This document shows positions 7,096-14,299 of a stretch of DNA of 25,323 nucleotides, in pieces. Source of the DNA: Oscillospiraceae bacterium (GTDB lineage Bacteria > Bacillota > Clostridia > Oscillospirales > CAG-272); assembly GCA_003343845.1 (NCBI GenBank), contig QAKK01000034.1, positions 1 through 25,323 on the forward strand. The letters run 5' to 3'. Position 1 is the first letter of the stretch. Each line of letters begins with the position of its first letter. Both the position numbers and the translations under genes were made by a program. The notes beneath the pieces were generated by a model. That model made no database searches. It had not been told where the DNA came from and worked only from the letters and a program-made list of their open reading frames with translations.

Positions 7096-7341
7096 ATGCT
7101 TGTACTGAAAGACGTGCTGACCGACATGGCAAAAGCTATCGTGGAGAAACCCGACAGCGTTTCGGTCACGGAAGCCGCCGGTGAGGACGGTGAAGTCCTG
7201 CTTACCCTCAGCGTCGATCCCGACGATATGGGCAAGGTCATCGGCAGACACGGCAGAATCGCCAAGGCGCTCAGAACCATTATGAAGGCGGCGGCGACCT
7301 CCGTGGATCAAAAGGTTACCGTTGAAATCGAAGACAAATAA
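7096..7341 (+). CDS. khpA: KH-domain RNA-binding protein KhpA (YlqC)
   Basis: This 81-residue protein is a minimal type II KH domain of the KhpA/YlqC family, which with KhpB (Jag/EloR) binds RNA and affects cell elongation in Gram-positive bacteria. The KH core is visible as MGKVIGRHGRIAKALRTIMKAAA with the GRHG nucleic-acid loop at residues 50-53. It lies 19 nt behind rpsP. In most Firmicutes rimM, trmD and rplS follow; here a terminator and glpK follow instead, so the usual operon is cut off after khpA. Confidence 0.95.
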   Translation: MLVLKDVLTDMAKAIVEKPDSVSVTEAAGEDGEVLLTLSVDPDDMGKVIGRHGRIAKALRTIMKAAATSVDQKVTVEIEDK

Positions 7342-7346
7342 TGCAG

Positions 7347-7374
7347 CAAAAGAGTCTTTCCGAAGGCTCTTTTG
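7347..7374 (+). terminator. terminator after khpA
   Basis: A 12-bp stem with one T-G wobble pair (7347-7358 with 7363-7374) and a TCCG loop begins 6 nt after the khpA stop. The 3' arm contains TTTT but no long U-run follows, so termination may be partial and some transcripts could continue into glpK, whose GGAGG box is 9 nt further on. Confidence 0.75.
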
Positions 7375-7392
7375 TGCTCTTTGGAGGTTGCC

Positions 7393-8886
7393 ATGGCAAA
7401 ATATCTGATGGCGCTCGACCAAGGGACGACCGGCTCGCGCTGCATTCTGTTTGACACAGCCGGCAATCCCGTTTGCAGTGCCGCACAGGAATACACGCAG
7501 TATTTTCCGCGCGACGGCTGGGTCGAGCACGACCCGATGCAGATTTTCGACTCGCAGCTTGCCGCGGCAAAGGAAGCGATGCGGAAAGCGGAGGCAACCG
7601 CAGCCGACATCTATGCCATCGGGATCACCAATCAACGTGAAACCATCACGGTGTGGGACAAAACCGACGGCAAGCCGATCTACCGCTCGATCGTCTGGCA
7701 GTGCCGCCGCACGGCAGACGACTGCGAAAAGCTCAAAGCGGACGGCATCGAGCCGACGATCAAGGAGAAGACCGGACTGGTCTGTGACCCTTACTTTTCC
7801 GCGAGCAAGCTCCGCTGGATCCTGCAAAATGCAGAAGGCGCAACCGAAAAAGCCGCATCAGGCAAACTGCTCTGCGGCACGGTGGACACCTGGCTGATGT
7901 GGAAGCTCTCCGGCGGCAAAATCTTTGCCACCGACGCCTCCAACGCCTCGCGTACCATGCTCTGCAACATCCGCAGCGGCGACTGGGACGATGATCTGCT
8001 GCGCCTCTTCGGCGTGCCGCGCGCTATGCTGCCGGAGATCAAGCCGTCGGCGGGGCTGTTCGGTTATACCGATCCTTCGCTCTTCGGCGGCGCGATCCCG
8101 ATCACGGGCGTTGCCGGCGATCAGCAGGCTGCCATGTTCGGGCAGGGCTGCCATACGCCGGGGGACGTCAAAAATACATATGGTACGGGCGGCTTTTTGC
8201 TGATGAACATCGGCGAACTGTGCGTCACGCCGAAAAGCGGACTGCTGACAACCGTTGCATGGAAGCTCGGCGACCGTGTGACCTATGCCTGCGAGGGCTC
8301 TGTGTTTGTCTGCGGCGCGGCAGTGCAATGGCTGCGTGACGGACTCGGACTGATCCGCACCGCTGCCGAAACCGAGACAATCGCGCGCTCGGTGGAAAGC
8401 AGCGGCGGCGTCTATGTTGTGCCGGCATTCTGCGGGCTCGGCGCACCGTATTGGGATCCCTATGCCCGCGGCATGATCTGTGGGATCACGCGCGGCACGA
8501 CCCGCGCACATCTTGTGCGCGCTACGCTGGAATCCATGGCGTATCAGACCAACGATCTGCTGCATGCCATCGAAACCGAGTGCGGCGTCAAACTCTCGCG
8601 CCTGCGCGCGGACGGCGGCGCGGCGGCAAACAATTTCCTTCTCTCCTTCCAGTCCGACCTGTCTGCGCTGCCGGTCATCCGCCCGAAGTGCATTGAGACG
8701 ACCGCGCTCGGTGCGGCACTGCTTGCCGGGCTCGGAGCCGGGCTTTTCAAGGACGTTGCCGAGACGCAGCAAAGCATCGCACCGGATCGCATCTTCGAGC
8801 CGACGCTTGCGGAAAGCGAAAGACAAGCGCTGCTGGACGGTTGGAAGACCGCCGTTTCGCGCGTGACACGCGGCACACTGTCATAA
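7393..8886 (+). CDS. glpK: glycerol kinase
   Basis: This 497-residue FGGY-family kinase phosphorylates glycerol to sn-glycerol 3-phosphate in the cytoplasm, the entry step of glycerol use and a source of lipid backbone. The N-terminal LDQGTTGSRCILFD phosphate loop, GITNQRETITVWD, the GVAGDQQAAMFGQ and KNTYGTGGFLLMN motifs, and ADGGAAANNFLL with TTALGAALLAGLG near the C-terminus are characteristic. The start at 7393 has GGAGG at 7383-7387. The loop just before GVAGDQQ reads TDPSLFGGAIPI and lacks the histidine that HPr phosphorylates in enterococcal GlpK, so that type of control is probably missing. No glpF or glpD lies nearby; ldh follows. Confidence 0.96.
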   Translation: MAKYLMALDQGTTGSRCILFDTAGNPVCSAAQEYTQYFPRDGWVEHDPMQIFDSQLAAAKEAMRKAEATAADIYAIGITNQRETITVWDKTDGKPIYRSIVWQCRRTADDCEKLKADGIEPTIKEKTGLVCDPYFSASKLRWILQNAEGATEKAASGKLLCGTVDTWLMWKLSGGKIFATDASNASRTMLCNIRSGDWDDDLLRLFGVPRAMLPEIKPSAGLFGYTDPSLFGGAIPITGVAGDQQAAMFGQGCHTPGDVKNTYGTGGFLLMNIGELCVTPKSGLLTTVAWKLGDRVTYACEGSVFVCGAAVQWLRDGLGLIRTAAETETIARSVESSGGVYVVPAFCGLGAPYWDPYARGMICGITRGTTRAHLVRATLESMAYQTNDLLHAIETECGVKLSRLRADGGAAANNFLLSFQSDLSALPVIRPKCIETTALGAALLAGLGAGLFKDVAETQQSIAPDRIFEPTLAESERQALLDGWKTAVSRVTRGTLS

Positions 8887-8887
8887 A

Positions 8888-8939
8888 CCGAAACTGTTTC
8901 GGAAATACTCCTTTCAGGAACCTGAAAGGAGTATTTTTT
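8888..8939 (+). promoter_or_regulatory. tandem hairpins with embedded ldh ribosome binding site
   Basis: Two inverted repeats fill the 53-nt gap between glpK and ldh. The first is a 6-bp stem (8888-8893 with 8897-8902). The second is a perfect 16-bp repeat (8903-8918 with 8921-8936) with its 3' arm running into TTTTTT at 8934-8939. It has the form of an intrinsic terminator, yet its 3' arm contains the AAAGGAG Shine-Dalgarno box (8925-8931) 8 nt before the ldh ATG. When folded it should both stop transcription and hide the ribosome site. The structure is clear; a regulatory role is inferred. Confidence 0.8.
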
Positions 8940-9902
8940 ATGTTGAATTTGCAAAAATGCGCAATCATCGGCTGCGGCAACGTCGGTGCTACCTGTGCTT
9001 ATACGCTGATGCACAGCGGTATTTTGTCCGAAATCGTCCTGCTTGATGCAAATGCCAAAAAGGCGGAGGGAGAAGCGATGGATCTGAACCACGCACTTCC
9101 CTTTCTTTCGCCGATGCGGATCTGCGCCGGCACATACGAAGACCTCGCCGACTGCGGCATCATTATCATCGCGGCGGGCGCCGGGCAGGCAAAAGGTGAA
9201 ACCCGCATTGATCTTTTGAAGAAGAACCGCGCCATTCTGCGCACGATCCTTGACGGCATCAAGCCCGTGAATACAGAGGCGATTCTTCTGCTTGTCTCCA
9301 ATCCCGTCGATATTCTGACCTATATCGCGTTGGATCTCTCCGGCTTTGATCCGCATCGCGTCATCGGCTCCGGTACGGTGCTGGACACGGCGCGGCTGAA
9401 GTTTCTCGTCGGCAGAATGCTGCAGGTGGACAGCCGCAACGTGCACACCTTCATCATCGGCGAACACGGCGACAGCGAGCTGCCGGTCTGGAGCAGCGCC
9501 AACGTCTCCGGCATTGATCTCTACGGCTTCTGCAAAATCAGCGGCGTGCCCGACTACCAAAACCAGCTCGACCGCATGTTTCTGGAAGTGCGCACCAGTG
9601 CATATAAAATCATCGAAAATAAAGGTGCAACTTACTATGCCATTGCCGAAGCCGTTTTGCGCATCGTCGACAGCATCGTGCGCGATCAGGACAGCATCCT
9701 GCCGGTCTCCACACTCGTCGAGGGACATTACGGGCTCTCCGACATCTGCCTCGGCGTCCCCTCGGTCATCGGGGCTGACGGCGTGAAAAATGTGCTCGAC
9801 ATTCCGCTTTCGCAAGCCGAATATGCCGATCTGCACACTTCCGCAAAAGCGTTAAAAAAAGCGCTCGGCGGACTGTCCGAAGACGTTATGGCGCCTGTTT
9901 AG
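8940..9902 (+). CDS. ldh: L-lactate dehydrogenase
   Basis: This 320-residue NAD-dependent enzyme interconverts pyruvate and L-lactate and regenerates NAD during fermentation. The Rossmann loop IIGCGNVGATCAY is at residues 9-21, and the substrate loop AGAGQAKGETRIDLL carries Gln83, which favours lactate over malate dehydrogenase (which has Arg there). The catalytic triad is Asp149, Arg152 (SGTVLDTARLKF) and His176 (IIGEHGDSE). Length is normal. The ATG at 8940 directly follows a T-tract, and its AAAGGAG box lies inside a strong hairpin. No terminator or promoter is obvious between ldh and spoIVB. Confidence 0.95.
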   Translation: MLNLQKCAIIGCGNVGATCAYTLMHSGILSEIVLLDANAKKAEGEAMDLNHALPFLSPMRICAGTYEDLADCGIIIIAAGAGQAKGETRIDLLKKNRAILRTILDGIKPVNTEAILLLVSNPVDILTYIALDLSGFDPHRVIGSGTVLDTARLKFLVGRMLQVDSRNVHTFIIGEHGDSELPVWSSANVSGIDLYGFCKISGVPDYQNQLDRMFLEVRTSAYKIIENKGATYYAIAEAVLRIVDSIVRDQDSILPVSTLVEGHYGLSDICLGVPSVIGADGVKNVLDIPLSQAEYADLHTSAKALKKALGGLSEDVMAPV

Positions 9903-10011
9903 TCAAAGCTTTACAAACGCAAAAATGATTGCCTTGTTCCGATAATTTTGCATCTTATATTCCGTGCCTCCTTTGCGCAAAATGAATGTTGAGCGAAGAA
10001 ACACGCTCACA

Positions 10012-10032
10012 GGGCGGCAGATTCTGCCGTCC
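10012..10032 (+). other. hairpin in the spoIVB leader
   Basis: The 155-nt gap before spoIVB holds a 10-bp near-perfect inverted repeat (10012-10021 with 10023-10032, one G-T wobble) and a smaller 5-bp one (9991-9995 with 10004-10008). No T-tract follows, so these are not typical terminators. A CATCTTA at 9951-9957 fits the sigma-G -10 pattern CATnnTA, but I see no convincing -35 partner. Confidence 0.4.
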
Positions 10033-10057
10033 AAGTCGGGAAGGAACGGTCAAAGGA

Positions 10058-11110
10058 ATGAACAGAATTATATCGAAGGCAAGGCAGTTCTGCGGAATCG
10101 GCGCGCTTGTACTGCTGATTTCCTTCATCCCGTTGCCTGTCGCGGCGGCAACACCCGCGCAGGCGCCGAAATACGCCGACGTTGTTGTATACCCGGGCGG
10201 CACCCCGTTCGGCGTGCGCTTCGGGGCAAACGAGGTGACCGTTCTGCGGCTCACCCGATTTGCGTCATCGGGCAAAGAGGTGTCGCCCGCCGCCGACGCA
10301 GGCATTCTGCCGGAAGACGTGATCCTTTCGGTCGACGGGCAAAAGGTGACGACGCTTGCCGATGTGACGCGCATGACCGATACGATGGACGCGACACCGG
10401 TCACACTGACCGTCCGCCGCCGCGGCAGGGAGATCCCCGTGAAGGTAACCCCTGCCAAGTGTGACGAGGGCGGATATCGCCTCGGCTTTTTGCTGAAGGA
10501 CACCTCGGCAGGCATCGGCACGGTCACGTTTATCAAAGATGATGCGCTCGTCTTCGGCGGACTCGGGCACGGCATCTGCGATGCAAACGACGGGCATGTC
10601 CTCGAAATCGACACGGGCTCGATCAGTGATGTGCACATCAACAGCGTGAACAGCGGCAAGCCGGGTGCGCCCGGTGAACTGCGCGGCAGCTTTGAGGGGG
10701 AGAAATGCGGCAAATTAATTGCCAACACCGAGGTCGGACTTTTCGGTATGTATACGTCCCCGCGCGCAGAGCTGGAAGCACCGGTCGCCGTTGCAGAGGC
10801 GGATGAGGTCAAACCGGGACCTGCAACGATCCGCTGCACATTGGATAACAATCAAAAAAGCGACTATCAGGTGGAGATCGTGGAGATCAACCGGGACAGC
10901 ACTGCCAAAACCAAAAACTATGTCCTGCATGTTACAGACGAACGTCTGCTCGCCAAAACCGGCGGCATTGTGCAGGGGATGAGCGGCAGCCCCATTTTTC
11001 AGGGCGGCAAGCTCGTCGGCGCGGTCACGCATGTCCTTGTCAATGACCCCACAACGGGCTACGGCATCTATATCGGCAACATGCTGGACGAGATGAACAG
11101 CCTCTTATAA
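10058..11110 (+). CDS. spoIVB: SpoIVB serine peptidase (forespore-to-mother-cell signalling protease)
   Basis: This 350-residue protein is SpoIVB, made in the forespore, secreted into the intermembrane space and needed there to trigger SpoIVFB-mediated cleavage of pro-sigma-K. A membrane anchor or signal segment spans about 12-32. A PDZ domain covers roughly 50-130 (PAADAGILPEDVILSVDGQ). The S55 peptidase domain carries His171 (GGLGHGICD), Asp294 (HVTDERLL) and Ser309 (GIVQGMSGSPIF); the Asp-Ser spacing of 15 equals that of the Bacillus enzyme. The C-terminus has the family's AVTHVLVNDPTTGYGI block. The ATG at 10058 follows GGGAAGGA at a slightly long 12 nt. In most sporeformers spo0A comes next, but here sigG faces it. 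Confidence 0.96.
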   Translation: MNRIISKARQFCGIGALVLLISFIPLPVAAATPAQAPKYADVVVYPGGTPFGVRFGANEVTVLRLTRFASSGKEVSPAADAGILPEDVILSVDGQKVTTLADVTRMTDTMDATPVTLTVRRRGREIPVKVTPAKCDEGGYRLGFLLKDTSAGIGTVTFIKDDALVFGGLGHGICDANDGHVLEIDTGSISDVHINSVNSGKPGAPGELRGSFEGEKCGKLIANTEVGLFGMYTSPRAELEAPVAVAEADEVKPGPATIRCTLDNNQKSDYQVEIVEINRDSTAKTKNYVLHVTDERLLAKTGGIVQGMSGSPIFQGGKLVGAVTHVLVNDPTTGYGIYIGNMLDEMNSLL

Positions 11111-11114
11111 GCGG

Positions 11115-11144
11115 ATAAGATAGGTTCAAACGAACCTATCTTAT
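11115..11144. terminator. bidirectional terminator between spoIVB and sigG
   Basis: A perfect 13-bp stem (11115-11127 with 11132-11144) with an AAAC loop lies 4 nt after the spoIVB stop and 9 nt after the sigG stop on the opposite strand. TTCTTTT follows on the plus strand, while the minus-strand side has only short T content. It is best read as a shared terminator for the two convergent genes. Confidence 0.87.
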
Positions 11145-11153
11145 TCTTTTACA

Positions 11154-11930
11154 TCAGCGGATCTGCCGCTTGATGCGCTCGATCGCGCCCTTCTCCAGGC
11201 GGGAGACCTGTGCCTGCGAAATGCCGATCTCCTCGGCGATCTCCATTTGTGTCTTGCCGCCCGTGAACCGCATGCCCAAGATCGAGCGCTCGCGTTTGTT
11301 CAGTTTTTTCATTGCCTCACGCAGCGCAATGTCCTCCAGCCACAGATCGTCGTCCACCGTATGATCGCTGATCTGATCAATCACAAAGATGGAGTCGCCG
11401 CCGTCGCTGAAGACCGAGTCGTACAGGGAAACAGGCTCGATGATCGCCTCCATCGCGCGGGAGACCGCCTCGGTGCTTTCTCCGATCGCTTTTGCAATGT
11501 CCTCTACCGTCGGCTCGCGAGACAGTGTAGAGGACAGCTGCTCGCGCGCCTGCAATGCCTTATAGGCAAGGTCCCGCATGGAGCGGCTGACGCGGATGGA
11601 ATTGTTGTCCCGCAGATAACGGCGCACCTCGCCGATGATCATCGGCACGGCATAGGTGGAAAATTTCACATCCAGCTCAATGTTGAAATTGTCGATCGCC
11701 TTGATCAGCCCGATACAGCCGACCTGAAACAGATCGTCCATATTCTCTCTGCGCCCGGAAAAGCGCTGTATGATGCTGAGGACAAGACGCAGGTTGCCGG
11801 AGATCAGCTTTTCCCGTGCAGCCGCATCGCCCTCTTTGGTTTTTTTCAGGAGTTCCTTTTTTTCTTCGTCAGTCAGATTTTGCAGTTTTGCGGTGTTCAC
11901 GCCGCAGATCTCAACCTTACTGAAATGCAT
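11154..11930 (-). CDS. sigG: RNA polymerase sporulation sigma factor sigma-G
   Basis: This 258-residue protein is sigma-G, the late forespore sigma factor. The family N-terminus (KVEICGVNTAKL) is followed by region 2 (AREKLISGNLRLVLSIIQRF, DDLFQVGCIGLIKAIDNF, FSTYAVPMIIGEVRRYLRDNN), region 3, and region 4 with TQMEIAEEIGISQAQVSRLEKGA. The start is placed at the ATG at 11930 because AGGAG lies 7 nt upstream; a TTG two codons earlier has almost no spacing. In Bacillus sigG sits behind spoIIGA-sigE; here it stands alone with its own sigma-F-like promoter and converges on spoIVB. The KVEICG start and overall similarity favour sigma-G over sigma-F. Confidence 0.95.
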   Translation of the reverse strand: MHFSKVEICGVNTAKLQNLTDEEKKELLKKTKEGDAAAREKLISGNLRLVLSIIQRFSGRRENMDDLFQVGCIGLIKAIDNFNIELDVKFSTYAVPMIIGEVRRYLRDNNSIRVSRSMRDLAYKALQAREQLSSTLSREPTVEDIAKAIGESTEAVSRAMEAIIEPVSLYDSVFSDGGDSIFVIDQISDHTVDDDLWLEDIALREAMKKLNKRERSILGMRFTGGKTQMEIAEEIGISQAQVSRLEKGAIERIKRQIR

Positions 11931-11961
11931 GTTCAATCTCCTATGAAATTTCTTTCAAAGT

Positions 11962-11991
11962 AAGTATTGACACATGCGAAAAGCGGTATAC
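11962..11991 (-). promoter_or_regulatory. sigma-F/G-type forespore promoter of sigG
   Basis: On the minus strand GTATA (11991-11987) is followed after 15 nt by GTCAATACTT (11971-11962). This matches the sigma-F pattern GyATA, N15-16, GGnnAnAnTT except for one base in the -10. It begins 32 nt before the sigG start. sigG is a known early-forespore gene transcribed by sigma-F and later by sigma-G, which fits. Confidence 0.65.
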
Positions 11992-12089
11992 AAACGCACG
12001 GCGTGGGAATTTCTGCCTGCATGAACCGACAGTTTCCGCGCAGATTCCGCCGCATTTTCCGCGTCGGCAATGTCGCCCACGCGCCCTTC

Positions 12090-12118
12090 TTGACAAACGA
12101 AAAGAATCCGTGTATAAT
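12090..12118 (+). promoter_or_regulatory. consensus sigma-A promoter of the ROK-like gene
   Basis: TTGACA (12090-12095) and TATAAT (12113-12118) are both perfect, with 17 nt between. Transcription should begin near 12125, which excludes the upstream in-frame codons and supports the ATG at 12150. The -10 is part of a small AT-rich inverted repeat (12113-12125). Confidence 0.9.
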
Positions 12119-12149
12119 TTTTATAAAATCAGGCGGAATGAGGCGGAAT

Positions 12150-13304
12150 ATGGCGAAAATCACTTTGAGCTTAATCAAGCGCGATCATGTCAGAGTCGTT
12201 TTGGAGGCGATTGCGCGGAAGAAACACATTACCAAGCAGGAGATTGCCGCACTGACCGGTCTCAGTCTTGTCACGGTGGGCAAGATCACCGATACGCTCG
12301 GTGAAGCCGGCATCATCGTACACGGCAAGAATGTGCAGCAAAAGGTCGGGCGGCGCGCAGAGGTGCTGCGTGTGCGGCAGGACTGGGCGATCCCCGTCTA
12401 TGACCTGTCCGGGACGACATTCCGTTTTTATATCACCTCGCTCGACGGCAAGATCATTGACAAGGCAGAGTTTCCGCGCAGCGCAGATGCACAGTATGTC
12501 TCCGCCGACTTTGTACGCTTTCTGAAACTGACGCTCGGACTTCTCCGTCGTAACTACCGCAATCACAAGCTGCCCGGCGTCGGCGTGGCGATCCCCGGTG
12601 CCTACGATGCGGAAAACGACCGCATCATCTCCACCATGATGCCGGAAATGGGCGATCTGAAGCTGCTGCGCAACTTCAGAAAGATCTTCAAGGACGCCGA
12701 TATTGTCATCGACAATGCGAGCCGCCTCTGCGCCGCCGGACTCATCGAGGCGCTGCCGGACTACAAGCAGCGCACGATCACCTGCATTTCCTTCGGCGAC
12801 AGCATCGAATGCACGACCTGCGACCGCGGCGAGTACCCGCGCGGTGCGCATAACCTCGCAGGCAGACTCGGCGATCTGCCGTATGTCAGCGGCGTGACCT
12901 ACACAAACTTTATGCATGACGCACTTTCTACGTCGGTCATTCTTGAACCGGCGCTCGAGATCATCCGCACGGCAGCGATCGCCTATGATCCCGAGGAAAT
13001 CTATATCTGCTCCAACCGTTTTTCATTTTCACCGGACGAGGTTCTGCGCATGCAAAACCGCCTTGCCGCATCGGTCGGCATCGGCGCGTATCCGCCGAAG
13101 CTGCACGCAGTCTACAATCCGGAGATGGAAGCGATGAGCGGTATCATTTCCCGCGTCATCGGCAACTGGCTGGACAGCATGATCGTTCCGCAGACGCGAA
13201 AAAAGAGAAAAACCGCCGACGGCGCGGACGTAAACGGAGAAACACCGACGGTGGCAGAGGCGGTTGCGGATGAGGCGGATGTTTCCGAAGATGCCGATGC
13301 ATAA
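12150..13304 (+). CDS. ROK-like (NagC/XylR type) transcriptional regulator
   Basis: This 384-residue protein has an N-terminal winged-helix segment (about 5-60; KKHITKQEIAALTGLSLVTVGKI is a clear helix-turn-helix) followed by an actin-like ATPase-fold domain as in ROK repressors (GVGVAIPGAYDAENDRI, VIDNASRLCAAGL). The ROK zinc motif of the CxCGxxGCxE type is missing and the kinase residues look changed, so it is probably a regulator and not a sugar kinase. The last 40 residues are a low-complexity Ala/Glu/Asp-rich tail. The start at 12150 uses AGGCGG within a direct 10-nt repeat (12131-12150). Its ligand is unknown; no sugar genes are adjacent. Confidence 0.8.
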   Translation: MAKITLSLIKRDHVRVVLEAIARKKHITKQEIAALTGLSLVTVGKITDTLGEAGIIVHGKNVQQKVGRRAEVLRVRQDWAIPVYDLSGTTFRFYITSLDGKIIDKAEFPRSADAQYVSADFVRFLKLTLGLLRRNYRNHKLPGVGVAIPGAYDAENDRIISTMMPEMGDLKLLRNFRKIFKDADIVIDNASRLCAAGLIEALPDYKQRTITCISFGDSIECTTCDRGEYPRGAHNLAGRLGDLPYVSGVTYTNFMHDALSTSVILEPALEIIRTAAIAYDPEEIYICSNRFSFSPDEVLRMQNRLAASVGIGAYPPKLHAVYNPEMEAMSGIISRVIGNWLDSMIVPQTRKKRKTADGADVNGETPTVAEAVADEADVSEDADA

Positions 13305-13329
13305 TTCCGCCGCTGCGGCGCAAACTAAC

Positions 13330-13360
13330 AGACGAGGTTACAGCCTCGTCTATTCTTTTT
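13330..13360 (+). terminator. terminator after the ROK-like gene
   Basis: An 8-bp stem (13330-13337 with 13344-13351) with a 6-nt loop is followed by ATTCTTTTT. It lies 26 nt past the stop codon and 18 nt before the DUF1540 gene. Confidence 0.85.
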
Positions 13361-13378
13361 ATAAGGCAGGTAAAAACC

Positions 13379-13564
13379 ATGGAAAACAACAGAGCAAACA
13401 TGTGCATCGAATGCACCGTCAACCAGTGCAAGCACCACTGCCCCGACCAGAACTTCTGCTCGCTCGACCGCATCAAGGTCGTCACCCACGAGGAGAACCC
13501 CACGGTCACGCAGTGCACCGACTGCCACTCGTTTGAGGTCAAGAGCAGCTGCTGCGCACAGTAA
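13379..13564 (+). CDS. DUF1540 cysteine-rich small protein
   Basis: This 61-residue protein contains nine cysteines in the DUF1540 pattern: Cys-x-x-Cys near residue 9, CKHHC, a middle cysteine, CTDC near residue 46 and a terminal Cys-Cys pair. A metal-binding role, probably zinc, is likely; no molecular function is established. Such genes are common in sporeforming Clostridia. An AGGT box precedes the ATG. The only -10-like hexamer (TATAAG at 13360) is too close to the start codon for a normal leader, so transcription may come by readthrough of the terminator at 13330-13360. Genes around it are unrelated or sporulation genes, which is weak evidence for a sporulation link. Confidence 0.85.
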   Translation: MENNRANMCIECTVNQCKHHCPDQNFCSLDRIKVVTHEENPTVTQCTDCHSFEVKSSCCAQ

Positions 13565-13608
13565 ACCAAAGTTAACCCCAAGTTCTGCGGGCACGTCACC
13601 GCGCACGC

Positions 13609-13640
13609 AAAAAAGAGGAGCGGCAAGCGCTCCTCTTTTT
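13609..13640. terminator. bidirectional terminator between DUF1540 gene and spoIIIAH
   Basis: The inverted repeat GAGGAGCG / CGCTCCTC (13615-13622 with 13628-13635) is extended by A6 on one side and T5 on the other, so it can terminate in both directions. It closes the DUF1540 gene and the spoIIIA operon. Confidence 0.92.
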
Positions 13641-13662
13641 CTTCTTATTATTTATTATTCTG

Positions 13663-14265
13663 TTATGAACGCTCTACGATCTTGACATTGATCGGCAGCG
13701 CACCCGCCTGCTCATAGACGATCTCATTGATCTGCGCGATTTCGCTCGGCAGAAGCCCATCGCTCTTGACAACGATATTGACCGTACTGCCGTTGACCAC
13801 GGCAACGCAGTCCTTAAAGCCTTTGGCTTCGATCAGCGTCTCGATATTCGCCTCACTCTCAATGTCCTTGGCGATCTGCGAGATGTCGGCAAACGCCTGC
13901 GCTTTGGTCTCCTGCATCGCCTCTGCACTGTCTACCACGGTCTGCAACACGCCGAGTGCCTCGTCCCGCGCCTTCTGTCGGCTGAGTACGGTTGCGGCAA
14001 AGTAGGAATCCTCCGCTCCCTTCCCTGCCTCGGCGATGTCGTCGCCGGCACTCTCACCGCCCGCAGCAGCGCCGTAGGTATCTTCCATGTTGTTTGTCCC
14101 GTAGCCGATCGTGCCGATCGGGTCGCTGAAAATGCGGTAATTGACGTACACCGCGCCCGCAATGACCAGGATTGCCAGTGCCACAATCAGATTCCGTTTA
14201 CCGATCTTCTGATAAGCCTTCTTGAAGAATTCGCCTGCTTTTCCGAGTTCGATCTTATGTTTCAT
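13663..14265 (-). CDS. spoIIIAH: stage III sporulation protein AH
   Basis: This 200-residue protein is SpoIIIAH, the mother-cell membrane protein whose extracellular domain binds forespore SpoIIQ (or a substitute) and builds a ring related to type III secretion rings. A transmembrane helix spans about 26-43 (LIVALAILVIAGAVYVNY). A Glu/Ala-rich linker and coiled segment follows, then the ring-building domain in the last 100 residues (QIAKDIESEANIETLIEAKGF, VVNGSTVNIVVKSDG). The ATG at 14265 has GGAGGG directly upstream; the open frame beyond it overlaps spoIIIAG. It is the last gene of the operon, with 62 nt before it that contain a sigma-E-like promoter. Confidence 0.94.
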   Translation of the reverse strand: MKHKIELGKAGEFFKKAYQKIGKRNLIVALAILVIAGAVYVNYRIFSDPIGTIGYGTNNMEDTYGAAAGGESAGDDIAEAGKGAEDSYFAATVLSRQKARDEALGVLQTVVDSAEAMQETKAQAFADISQIAKDIESEANIETLIEAKGFKDCVAVVNGSTVNIVVKSDGLLPSEIAQINEIVYEQAGALPINVKIVERS

Positions 14266-14299
14266 GATGCCCTCCGTACCGATTTGGTTTACATTGTCA

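Noticed and set aside
8855..8900. Promoter for ldh at the end of glpK
   Set aside because: GTGACA at 8863-8868 has no -10 at 16-18 nt; CATAAA is too close. No supportable promoter.
8544..9836. 430-codon open frame opposite glpK and ldh
   Set aside because: It spans two real genes and their regulatory hairpin on the other strand; no supporting signals.
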